Made by a program: the position numbers and the translations under genes. From Bacilli bacterium (GTDB lineage Bacteria; Bacillota_I; Bacilli_A; RF39; UBA660), in the NCBI GenBank assembly GCA_028684735.1, contig JAQUFI010000007.1, positions 1 to 27,802 on the forward strand: a stretch of DNA of 27,802 nt, given 5' to 3'. Under the pieces are notes generated by a model. The model ran no database searches. It had not been told where the DNA came from and saw only the letters and a list, made by a program, of their open reading frames with translations. Positions 15,663 through 23,707 of this stretch are shown here, one piece after another; positions within the stretch are counted from its first letter, which is position 1, and each line of letters opens with the position of its first letter.

Positions 15663-18138
15663 AAACTATAATTCCAATTCCTACACCAATTAATATTATC
15701 GAAATAATTATTAATTCTTTATAGTCATTTGCTTCAGTAATTGGTACTTCTATTATTTGTTCATTTTTTAAAATAGACTTTACTATTTCACCATGTTCTG
15801 TTATTTCAAAGTACATCTTTTCAGTATTTAATATATATCCTTCTGGCGCTTCTTTTTCAAGAATGTAGTATTTACCTACCGGTAAATCATTAATAATAAT
15901 TTTTCCGTTTTCATCTGTTCTTCCACTAAATACTAATTTATCATCTTCAGTATAAATTTCAATTAAAGTATTAGGTAAAGCTTTTGCTTCTGAAAAATCT
16001 GTTTTTGTAAATTCCAAAGTTCCTTTTTTAAGAATATTTTCAATTAATTCATTATGATAAATTATTTCTGTGTATTGATCTTTGTATAAAAGTTCTACTA
16101 AATGGACACTATTTTCTACATATCCATCTAGTTCAGTTAATTCTTTAATATAGTATTTTCCTAGATGTAAATCTTTAAAATATATTTCACCCAGTTCATT
16201 TGTTATATCTACTTTAATTAGAGAATCTTTTTTATAAATGGTTTTACCATTTATTACTATATCTTCTTTAGCATACAATCCAAACTTAATTCCGTCTATT
16301 TTAACCGTTGAATAAACAAATCCTTCTTCAGTTAATTCTACTAGCTCTACTTCTTGAATTATTTTGATTTCACCTTTTACTTGTTTGTTTTCAAAGAATG
16401 TATCAAAGATAATTCCAAATTCTGAATCTGTTCTTAAATTAGAGTCATCATCGATTGTAAATTCATGTGACAGTTCATTCCATAAATAACCATCTATTAC
16501 TTGATCAATTTCTTCCAATCTATAAGTTCCAGTATTTAATGGATATGGTGTTGTAAACTCCCCATTTTTATCAGTTTCGAATTCACAATAAGTAATACTA
16601 GAAGGATATGTTATTGTTTGACAAACATATTTATTATTTGTTACATCAAATATTTTGAATTTGATATTACTTCTTTTAATTACTTCTTTTGTTTCTGAAT
16701 CAATTTTAACTACTTTCAATTTTGCTTTGATAGAAGCATTTGATAATACTTTTTTAACTGTATCCGTCGCCTCTTTTACTTCGATACTTATATCTTCTAT
16801 TTTTTCATGACCTAATGTTGTTGTTTTTTGTTTTACTGTGTATTTTCCATAAGGCAATGTAAATTTAATTACTCCTTGATTATCAGTAATAACTTCTTTG
16901 ATAACTTCGTTTTTATTGTTTAGTATTTCAAAAACAATTCCAACTTCTGGACTCATTATTCCTGTCTTATCATTTGCAAATACTTTTGTAAATTCAAAAT
17001 CAACTTTAATTACTTTTTCGAATACTTCAATCGTTGGATTTAGATTGCTTTCAGTTATTTCAAAATAATATTTTGTTTCATCAAGTAAATACCCTTCTGA
17101 AGCTAGTTCTTCTAATAAGTAAAATTTTCCAAGTGTTGGTAAATAATCAGAAGTATTTTTTCCTTCTGAATTGGTTGTAATACTTCCAACTCTTGTTCCG
17201 TCTTCTTTAAAGATTCCATACTTAGCTTCATTTAACTTAGCTTCACCCTGAGGTTCATTTAATTTAGTTTCACTATCTTTTTTATCGATAGTTACTTTTC
17301 CGCCTATAACTTTTATTGTTACTTTCATTTTTACCGGATCATATGTTCCTACTCTCATTACATTTTGAGAATGGTTTGAAAAATATACAACTGGTGGTAT
17401 TTCATACTTAGTTGCTTTTTTCTCTAAATTTATAACTCCATCACCAATTCCGGTTGACGTTATATTTAATTCGTTATTCGTAATAGTCACATTAACATTT
17501 GAAGTACTATTTATTTTATAATCTTTTAAAACATAATTTAAATCATTTAACGTAATTGTTTGTCCAATTGGTATTGTTACATTATCGTTAAACTTTGGTA
17601 CTTTGTAATGATTAGCAACTAAAGCATTTAACTCTGCCATCTCTTCTTCGAATTTAACTATTTTATTACCATTTAGTGTATCGGTAAAAAATATATCGGA
17701 TTCTGGATTAGTTGTTCGCCATATCATAACTTGTGTTATTGGTTCCCATTTTACTGCGCTATGATCATATCCGTTTTCATTGTATTCATAACCATAATAA
17801 GCTAATAATGTTATTCTATCCCATTGTTCTTGTGTTAGTCCTAAAACATTATGATAATCATCTCTGATAACTGTATAGTATGGTGGATTATTATCAATAC
17901 TTACATAAGGTTGAAGACAATAAACAAATTGATTATCATGACTCGTTCTTAAAATACCTGCTTGTTGATATTTTGAATACCCATTAGGTTGTACTTTTTT
18001 AATGTAAATATTACTTATATACTCTCCTTGTTTTATATAATGTCCAGTATATTCTTCAGCTTGTACTGTTTCAGCACTAAAAATTGCCAATAAAAAAAGC
18101 ATGCTTACAAATGCATACTTCATAATTTTTGTTTTCAT
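15643..18138 (-). CDS. Thioester-domain (Cys-Gln) surface adhesin with CnaB repeats
   Basis: 831 aa. A signal peptide (residues 1-27, ending TVQA-EE) is followed by a thioester domain: C74 in FVYCLQP and Q136 in PITQVMIW match the Cys-Gln isopeptide-like thioester of surface adhesins such as SfbI. Residues 290-790 contain about five CnaB/SpaA-type modules; recurring features are K-containing first strands (GKVTIDKKDS, LKVVKIDSET, LEFTKTDFSE), GKYY(I/L)xE and GYxL motifs. The C-terminus has a membrane helix and KKKK tail. The sorting motif before the helix is VPITE (798-802) instead of LPxTG. A covalent tether to target cells would serve as mating-pair adhesin. SD AAAGGAAAC precedes the ATG. 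Confidence 0.92.
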   Translation of the reverse strand: MKTKIMKYAFVSMLFLLAIFSAETVQAEEYTGHYIKQGEYISNIYIKKVQPNGYSKYQQAGILRTSHDNQFVYCLQPYVSIDNNPPYYTVIRDDYHNVLGLTQEQWDRITLLAYYGYEYNENGYDHSAVKWEPITQVMIWRTTNPESDIFFTDTLNGNKIVKFEEEMAELNALVANHYKVPKFNDNVTIPIGQTITLNDLNYVLKDYKINSTSNVNVTITNNELNITSTGIGDGVINLEKKATKYEIPPVVYFSNHSQNVMRVGTYDPVKMKVTIKVIGGKVTIDKKDSETKLNEPQGEAKLNEAKYGIFKEDGTRVGSITTNSEGKNTSDYLPTLGKFYLLEELASEGYLLDETKYYFEITESNLNPTIEVFEKVIKVDFEFTKVFANDKTGIMSPEVGIVFEILNNKNEVIKEVITDNQGVIKFTLPYGKYTVKQKTTTLGHEKIEDISIEVKEATDTVKKVLSNASIKAKLKVVKIDSETKEVIKRSNIKFKIFDVTNNKYVCQTITYPSSITYCEFETDKNGEFTTPYPLNTGTYRLEEIDQVIDGYLWNELSHEFTIDDDSNLRTDSEFGIIFDTFFENKQVKGEIKIIQEVELVELTEEGFVYSTVKIDGIKFGLYAKEDIVINGKTIYKKDSLIKVDITNELGEIYFKDLHLGKYYIKELTELDGYVENSVHLVELLYKDQYTEIIYHNELIENILKKGTLEFTKTDFSEAKALPNTLIEIYTEDDKLVFSGRTDENGKIIINDLPVGKYYILEKEAPEGYILNTEKMYFEITEHGEIVKSILKNEQIIEVPITEANDYKELIIISIILIGVGIGIIVYGKKKK

Positions 18139-18151
18139 TTTGTTTCCTTTC

Positions 18152-18709
18152 TTATTTTACTATTTTGAGCATATCTCCTAAATAAACACCTGAGTAACTA
18201 TTTACCGTATAACAAGAAAAACTAACTATATCTTTTAAAGCATTTCCATAATTAATACATGCTTGGTGTGTCTCTTCATAAGTGATATACTCTGTAATTG
18301 AAAAATCCACTGTAGCCCATGACCACATTGGTTTATTATAATAATCACTTTCACTTATTCCCAGATCGTCCCAGGCTGTTTGTTCCGTCGGTTTTTCTTT
18401 TTGATTAGCTGGTTTTTCTGTTATAGGCTTACTTTCTTTTAACTCATTAGACTCACTGACAGTATTGCTCTCCAAATAGTTCGTATTACTACTGTCATTA
18501 GTGTTATCAAGAATATCAATGTTGCTAGTAATATCTTCGTTACCTTCTTCAATAGAATCATCTAAATCACTTCCTTCTATTTCTTTTATTTCTTCATTTA
18601 CTAAAGTTATTTTAACTTTTTCTAAATCGGTATTTAATTTATTAATATAAATAAAATTAAAACCAAACAATAAAAACAATAAAAGTAGAAGACTTATAAT
18701 TTTTTTCAT
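18152..18709 (-). CDS. Secreted or anchored protein with long acidic linker, unknown function
   Basis: 185 aa. Residues 5-24 are a strongly hydrophobic N-terminal segment (signal or anchor; no clear cleavage site). Residues 35-120 are a low-complexity acidic and Ser/Thr/Asn-rich linker. Residues 120-185 look folded, with conserved-looking aromatic residues (WDDLGISESDYYNKPMWSW) and two cysteines (C151, C165) that could form a disulfide bond outside the cell. The family is not recognised. The gene precedes the adhesin by 13 bp and has the SD GAGGT. Position and secretion suggest a surface accessory of the adhesin-sortase module. Confidence 0.6.
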   Translation of the reverse strand: MKKIISLLLLLFLLFGFNFIYINKLNTDLEKVKITLVNEEIKEIEGSDLDDSIEEGNEDITSNIDILDNTNDSSNTNYLESNTVSESNELKESKPITEKPANQKEKPTEQTAWDDLGISESDYYNKPMWSWATVDFSITEYITYEETHQACINYGNALKDIVSFSCYTVNSYSGVYLGDMLKIVK

Positions 18710-18782
18710 TATAATACCTCTAATAACACTTTATACTCTTAAATTAAATTAGTCTAACGTGCGATTTTAACTATTTCATTTT

Positions 18783-18796
18783 AACCACCTCCTTTC
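18783..18796 (-). promoter_or_regulatory. SD-like leader motif GAAAGGAGGTGGTT, copy 2
   Basis: Identical to 14258-14271. Here it is followed after 4 nt by ATG AAA TAG (18779-18771), a two-codon minimal reading frame, and the real start of the next gene is about 75 nt further on. The second copy has no ATG. Confidence 0.5.
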
Positions 18797-18800
18797 ATGG

Positions 18801-18826
18801 TATAAAAAAAGATGCTAATGCATCTT
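18801..18826 (-). terminator. Intrinsic terminator after parB
   Basis: Stem AAGATGC/GCATCTT (18809-18815, 18820-18826), loop TAAT, followed on the minus strand by a run of T. It lies directly after the ParB stop at 18832, so the XRE-ParB unit is probably transcribed separately from the adhesin and transfer operon. Confidence 0.8.
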
Positions 18827-18831
18827 AATTT

Positions 18832-19704
18832 TTAAAAATCTAATTCTTCTTTTTCCCTTTTTATTTTCTGGTGTTTCTCATAATAATCTATAGCCTTTAT
18901 AATATATTCTTCTATATATCTTTTATCTCTATTTTTCATATCATTTGGTAACGAAGCATTTATTTTTTCTTTGTTAAATGATATTTTTTCATTTTGATTG
19001 CCTTTGTTTTCAAGTAATATATCTTCTAAATTTTCAGCATTTAGTTCTTTCTTTTTTGATAGTTCTCTTATCTTAATTGTTTGTGCATGAGATGGAGTTA
19101 TATTTTCGTATACCATTTCTGAATAAACTAATCTTTGTTCATCTTTAGTTAAATAAGATAATTCAATACCTGGTTTTATTCCCATTGTTAAAAACAAATT
19201 TTTATCTTTAGTTAGTTTATCATCAACCATTTGTAGAATCTCAGGTATAAGGTATGTTAACCTTATATACCTATACATTTGTCTTTTATTATCCTTCATT
19301 TCTTTATTATTCCCCCGCGGGGAATTATTAGTGACCTCGGGACACAAATCTTCTTTTCCCTGTTTTTTCAAGGCATCTGATTTCATTTTATAAGCAAATG
19401 CTTTTTCACTCGGTAAAATCATTTCTCTTTGTAAATTTGAATCCACCATTAAGATTGTTGCTTCTTCATCAGTTAATTCTTTGATAGTTGCATCAATTTC
19501 GATTTCACCTAATTTATCCATTGCTTTTAATCTTCGATGTCCAGATATCAATTCATAATAATTTTCTTTTTTTCTAACTATAACTGGGTTTAACAATCCG
19601 TTTTGTTTTATACTTATAACTAATTCAGATAATGAATGATCTTCATTTACTTGATAAGGATGATTCTTAAAAGGTCTTATTTCATGTATCTTAATCTTAG
19701 TCAT
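18832..19704 (-). CDS. ParB/RepB/Spo0J-family partition protein
   Basis: 290 aa from ATG at 19704 (MTKIKIHEIRPFKNHPY). An SD-like GAGG is 9 nt upstream, and the start overlaps the previous stop as ATGACTAA. An ATG two codons earlier is only 3 nt from the SD, so is less likely. The ParB N-terminal (CTPase/nuclease-like) domain is clear: GHRR at 55-58 and SNLQRE at 89-94 (the ENxQRE box). Central helices follow, carrying a HTH for parS binding. A low-complexity loop (EVTNNSPRGNNKE) interrupts the middle. No parA is adjacent, so this is an orphan ParB as in many ICEs, where it stabilises or regulates the element. A clear terminator follows. Confidence 0.92.
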   Translation of the reverse strand: MTKIKIHEIRPFKNHPYQVNEDHSLSELVISIKQNGLLNPVIVRKKENYYELISGHRRLKAMDKLGEIEIDATIKELTDEEATILMVDSNLQREMILPSEKAFAYKMKSDALKKQGKEDLCPEVTNNSPRGNNKEMKDNKRQMYRYIRLTYLIPEILQMVDDKLTKDKNLFLTMGIKPGIELSYLTKDEQRLVYSEMVYENITPSHAQTIKIRELSKKKELNAENLEDILLENKGNQNEKISFNKEKINASLPNDMKNRDKRYIEEYIIKAIDYYEKHQKIKREKEELDF

Positions 19705-20170
19705 TTTCATTAACCTCATAAGATAACTTCCATTCAATATACTCTTTATATGTTATTTCTCTTTTATCTTTTAGTTTTCTCATAGATAACCACTTATTTA
19801 TGTGTTTTTCATAAAACAATAAATTTCTATCCTTAATATATGGTATATCTGATAAATCAATTTTGTAATTTGGAATTAATTCTTCTAGCCACATTAAAGT
19901 ATAAATAATATCTGTTTTATTTTTATAATCATATTTTTTAATAAGATTATAATTAACATTTAAAATACTAGCTATTATTCTAGTTCTTTCCTCTTTAGGA
20001 TTTTTATTTCCTTTCTCATATCGAGTCATCGTTCTTCTCTTGTTTTCTCCGGTTATACCTAACATATCTGATACTAAATCTTGTGACATAAGTCTAAATT
20101 GTCTTACAAAAGCAATTCTTGCTCCCTGAGACAAATCTCTTAATACTGGTCTTGTATACATTAATCGCAT
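19697..20170 (-). CDS. XRE-family helix-turn-helix regulator
   Basis: 157 aa from ATG at 20170 (MRLMYTRPVLRDLSQGARI), chosen because GAGGT lies 7 nt upstream. An HTH of the Cro/CI type lies near residues 22-70: LSQGARIAFVRQFRLMSQDLVSDMLGI, then RRTMTRYEKGNKNPKEE. The remaining region is a helical, tryptophan-containing tail without a recognised domain. It is the first gene of the element next to ppdK and is co-transcribed with ParB. The large imperfect inverted repeat upstream is a plausible operator. Likely role: control of element maintenance or transfer genes. Confidence 0.8.
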   Translation of the reverse strand: MRLMYTRPVLRDLSQGARIAFVRQFRLMSQDLVSDMLGITGENKRRTMTRYEKGNKNPKEERTRIIASILNVNYNLIKKYDYKNKTDIIYTLMWLEELIPNYKIDLSDIPYIKDRNLLFYEKHINKWLSMRKLKDKREITYKEYIEWKLSYEVNEND

Positions 20171-20399
20171 TTTTCTACCTCTACTTTCTTGTCGCAGAAG
20201 CATATTTTTTTAAAATAAAAAGGACCAAATTAACTAATTTTACGATTATTTTAGTCAATTCAGTCCATATTTTTATCTTTTTTCTTTGGATTAAGTATTT
20301 TTCCTTTTTTTTAACTGCTTTTCATTTTAGGTTAAAACTTTCTTTTTTCCTTTATTTACAGTAGTTTAAGGACTTTTTAGAGATTAATCTCTACTACTT
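20171..20399. other. Non-coding junction between element and ppdK
   Basis: Contains the operator-like repeat (20222-20266) near the XRE gene, then AT-rich sequence. Seven bp after the ppdK stop there is a perfect 16-bp palindrome TAGAGATTAATCTCTA (20378-20393). No credible gene. The palindrome has no T-tract on the minus strand, so it is not a standard terminator. This stretch probably contains the element's right end; the attachment-site sequence cannot be fixed without the left end. Confidence 0.5.
20222..20266. promoter_or_regulatory. Imperfect inverted repeat upstream of the XRE gene, candidate operator
   Basis: Arms GGACCAAATTAACTAA (20222-20237) and TTAGTCAATTCAGTCC (20251-20266) match at 13 of 16 positions, separated by 13 bp. 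A weak promoter (TTGGTC, 18 bp, TATGCT on the minus strand) overlaps the arm nearest the gene. This fits autoregulation by the XRE protein. A recombination site is the alternative. Confidence 0.5.
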
Positions 20400-23027
20400 C
20401 TATCTAGTCCCGCTTTTTAACGCAGCCTGGGCTGCTGCTAATCTAGCAATAGGAACTCTAAATGGTGAACAAGATACATAATCTAGTCCGACATTATGGA
20501 AGAATTCAACGCTTGTTGGTTCTCCTCCATGTTCACCACAAATACCTAGTTTCAAATCAGGACGAGCTGAACGACCTAGTTTAACAGCAATATCAACTAG
20601 TTTTCCGACTCCTTTTTGATCTAATTTCTCAAATGGATCACTATCAAAAACACCTTTTTTATAGTAATCTTCTAAAAACTTAGATGCATCATCTCTTGAA
20701 AATCCATATGCCATTTGGGTTAAATCATTCGTTCCAAAACTAAAGAATTCAGCTTCTTTAGCTATTTCATCAGCTACTAAGACAGCTCTTGGAACTTCCA
20801 TCATCGTTCCTACTGAATATTCAAGATTAATATTTGATTCCTTAATAATTTTATCAGCTGTTTCAACAACTATTTTTTTAGTATATTCTAATTCTTTAAC
20901 ATCTCCAACTAAAGGAATCATTATTTCTGGTTTAACATTTAAACCACCCCTATTAACATTAATTGCAGCTTCAATAACAGCTCTAGTTTGCATAACTGCA
21001 ATTTCTGGATAAGTAATACTTAGACGGCATCCACGATGTCCCATCATTGGATTTATTTCCTTTGCATCTTCGACTCTTTTCTTTAAAACTTCAAATGTAA
21101 TTCCAAGGGAATTAGCTAAATCTTGAATTTCTTCATCAGTATGAGGTAAAAATTCATGAAGTGGTGGATCTAAGTAACGAATAGTTACTGGTAAATTCTT
21201 CATTACCTTAAATATTTCTTCAAAGTCTGTTCTTTGAATTGGCAATAATTTATCTAAAGCTGCTTCTCTTTCTTCTTTTGTATTAGCAGTAATCATTTGA
21301 CGCATTGGGAAAATACGATCTTCTGCAAAGAACATGTGCTCAGTACGACATAACCCAATTCCTTCGGCTCCAAATTGAATTGCTTGTAACGCATCTTTTG
21401 GGGTATCAGCATTGGCTCTTACACCTAATGTTCTAAAATCGTCAGCCATTTTCATAAACGATTCAAAATCACCACTAATCGTTGGTGGAACAGTTTTGAT
21501 TTGTTGACCATAAACCATCCCGGTTGAACCGTCTAAAGATAAGTAATCTCCTTCACGATAGACGATACCATCTCTCGTGGTTAAGGTTTTCATTTCTTCA
21601 TTAATCGTTAATTCGCCACAACCCGAGACACAACATCTACCCATTCCTCGAGCGACAACGGCTGCGTGTGAAGTCATTCCACCACGCATTGTCAAAATAC
21701 CTAAAGCATCATTCATTCCTTGAATATCTTCTGGAGAAGTTTCTAGTCTAACTAAAAGGGTTTCTTCACCTCTAGCTGCAGCTTCTGATACATCTTGAGC
21801 ATTAAAGTAAATTTTACCGGTTGCTGCTCCTGGTGAAGCAGCTAGACCTTGAGCAATTGCTTTTGTTCTTTTTAAAGTTTCTTCATCAAAAGCTGGATGT
21901 AATAGTTGATCTAATTGTTTTGGATCAACTTTTAATAAGGCTTCTTCTTTCGTAATCATTCCTTCATTTAACATGTCAACAGCAATTTTAATAGCTGCTG
22001 CTGCTGTTCTTTTGCCATTACGAGTTTGAAGCATGAATAATTTACCATCTTCAATGGTAAACTCCATATCTTGCATATCTTTATAATGTAACTCTAACTT
22101 TTTGGCATTTTCTTCAAATTGTCGATAAATATCAGGCATTATCTCTTCTAAAGTAGAAATTGGTTGTGGTGTACGAATACCCGCTACCACATCCTCACCT
22201 TGAGCATTAATTAAATATTCACCATATAATTTATTTTCACCAGTAGCTGGATTTCTAGTAAATGCTACTCCTGTTCCACAATTATCTCCACGATTACCAT
22301 AAACCATTTCTTGAATATTAACAGCAGTTCCCCAAGAACTAGGGATATCATGCATACGACGGTAAATAATTGCACGTTCATTATTCCAAGAACGGAAAAC
22401 AGCAGTAACTGCTTCTATTAATTGCGTTTTAGGGTCTTGTGGGAACTCTTCCCCACTTAATTCTTTATATATTTCTTTAAATTTAATTGTCACTTCATTC
22501 ATATCATCAGCTGTTAAATCAAGATCTTGTGTAATTCCTTTAGTTTCTTTATATTTATCAAGAATTCTTTCAAATGATGATTTTTCATACCCTTTAACCA
22601 CATCAGCAAACATTTGAATAAAACGACGGTATGAATCATAGACAAATCGAGGATTATTAGTAGCCTCACAAAAACCTTTAGCTACTTCATCGTTAAGACC
22701 TAGGTTTAAAACTGTATCCATCATTCCTGGCATACTAGCTCTTGAACCACTACGAACAGATACTAATAATGGATTATGAGAATCCCCCATTTTTTTACCA
22801 CTAACTTGTTCTAATTCACTTATTTTTTCAAATATTTGATTAGTTACTTCTTCACTTATAATTTTTCCATCTTCATAATACTTATTACAAGCTTCGGTAG
22901 TAACTGTAAAACCTCTTGGAACAGGTAAACCAATACTAGTCATTTCGGCTAGATTAGCTCCTTTACCTCCAAGTAATTCTTTCATATCTTTATTACCTTC
23001 AGTAAAAGCATAAACAAATTTAATCAT
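20400..23027 (-). CDS. ppdK: Pyruvate, phosphate dikinase
   Basis: 875 aa, full family length. Catalyses the reversible conversion of pyruvate, ATP and phosphate to PEP, AMP and pyrophosphate. The N-terminal nucleotide-binding domain contains GGKGANLAEMTSIGLPVPRGF and SVRSGSRASMPGMMDTVLNL. The swivelling phosphohistidine domain has TMRGGMTSHAAVVARGMGRCC with the catalytic His. The C-terminal PEP-binding barrel carries GICGEHGG with the catalytic Cys and EFFSFGTNDLTQMAYGFSRDD. All key residues are present. The SD GAGGAGAG precedes the start. It is a chromosomal housekeeping gene and marks the right flank of the element, which begins just past its stop. Confidence 0.98.
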   Translation of the reverse strand: MIKFVYAFTEGNKDMKELLGGKGANLAEMTSIGLPVPRGFTVTTEACNKYYEDGKIISEEVTNQIFEKISELEQVSGKKMGDSHNPLLVSVRSGSRASMPGMMDTVLNLGLNDEVAKGFCEATNNPRFVYDSYRRFIQMFADVVKGYEKSSFERILDKYKETKGITQDLDLTADDMNEVTIKFKEIYKELSGEEFPQDPKTQLIEAVTAVFRSWNNERAIIYRRMHDIPSSWGTAVNIQEMVYGNRGDNCGTGVAFTRNPATGENKLYGEYLINAQGEDVVAGIRTPQPISTLEEIMPDIYRQFEENAKKLELHYKDMQDMEFTIEDGKLFMLQTRNGKRTAAAAIKIAVDMLNEGMITKEEALLKVDPKQLDQLLHPAFDEETLKRTKAIAQGLAASPGAATGKIYFNAQDVSEAAARGEETLLVRLETSPEDIQGMNDALGILTMRGGMTSHAAVVARGMGRCCVSGCGELTINEEMKTLTTRDGIVYREGDYLSLDGSTGMVYGQQIKTVPPTISGDFESFMKMADDFRTLGVRANADTPKDALQAIQFGAEGIGLCRTEHMFFAEDRIFPMRQMITANTKEEREAALDKLLPIQRTDFEEIFKVMKNLPVTIRYLDPPLHEFLPHTDEEIQDLANSLGITFEVLKKRVEDAKEINPMMGHRGCRLSITYPEIAVMQTRAVIEAAINVNRGGLNVKPEIMIPLVGDVKELEYTKKIVVETADKIIKESNINLEYSVGTMMEVPRAVLVADEIAKEAEFFSFGTNDLTQMAYGFSRDDASKFLEDYYKKGVFDSDPFEKLDQKGVGKLVDIAVKLGRSARPDLKLGICGEHGGEPTSVEFFHNVGLDYVSCSPFRVPIARLAAAQAALKSGTR

Positions 23028-23044
23028 ATCTCTTCTCTCCTCTT

Positions 23045-23050
23045 ATTATA
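23045..23050 (-). promoter_or_regulatory. ppdK: -10 element (TATAAT) upstream of ppdK
   Basis: A perfect TATAAT on the minus strand about 18 bp before the ppdK start, ahead of the SD GAGGAG. TTTGAT lies at the right distance for a weak -35. Confidence 0.45.
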
Positions 23051-23081
23051 CACAAGTATAATTATATCAAATTAAAAGTGG

Positions 23082-23105
23082 AAAAAAAAGCAAATTTATT
23101 GCTTT
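23082..23105 (-). terminator. Intrinsic terminator after tdk
   Basis: Stem AAAGCAA/TTGCTTT (23087-23093, 23099-23105) followed on the minus strand by a run of T. It lies right after the tdk stop at 23112. Confidence 0.75.
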
Positions 23106-23111
23106 ATGACA

Positions 23112-23702
23112 CTAATTAACACTTTTTCCCATTACTTTTTCTAAATAACATTTACCACATAGTGATTCATAAGTAACATCACCTACTTCATCAATTGACA
23201 CTTGGTCGCCTTGATTAACAAACTCATTATTAACTTTTCTAGCATTAAGGGTAGCTCTTGAACCACAACTACAAATAGTTACTAATTCCTCTAATTCATC
23301 AGCAATTTCTAATAGACGAAGACTACCAGGGAAACCATTTGTTTTAAAATCACTTCGAAGACCATAACAAATAACAGGTATATCATATATTTTACTGATT
23401 TTATATAAATCAAAGACTTGATCAGGATTTAAAAATTGGGCTTCATCTACTAAAATACAAGCAATCTTATCTTTTTTAAATTGCTTACCTTTACTAAATA
23501 TTTCATCTTTTTCCTTTAATAGTATATCAACTTCTCTTTTTAATCCTATTCTTGATACTAAACATTTATCTCCTTTGGTATCAATAATTGATTTAATGAC
23601 AATAACTTTTTGTCCTCGTTCTTCATAATTATATGCGACTTGCATTAAAGAGGTACTCTTTCCTGAATTCATTGCTCCATAACGAAAATATAACTTAGCC
23701 AT
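23112..23702 (-). CDS. tdk: Thymidine kinase
   Basis: 196 aa, the normal length for type II bacterial thymidine kinase; phosphorylates thymidine to dTMP in the salvage pathway. P-loop GAMNSGKS at residues 9-16, Walker B-like DEAQF near 91, and the two zinc-binding cysteine pairs CSCG (about 143) and CGKC (about 182). The lasso region includes the substrate-binding YESLCGKCY. It starts 5 bp after the xerC stop, so the two genes form an operon ended by the terminator at 23082-23105. Chromosomal housekeeping gene. Confidence 0.96.
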   Translation of the reverse strand: MAKLYFRYGAMNSGKSTSLMQVAYNYEERGQKVIVIKSIIDTKGDKCLVSRIGLKREVDILLKEKDEIFSKGKQFKKDKIACILVDEAQFLNPDQVFDLYKISKIYDIPVICYGLRSDFKTNGFPGSLRLLEIADELEELVTICSCGSRATLNARKVNNEFVNQGDQVSIDEVGDVTYESLCGKCYLEKVMGKSVN

Positions 23703-23707
23703 ACATC

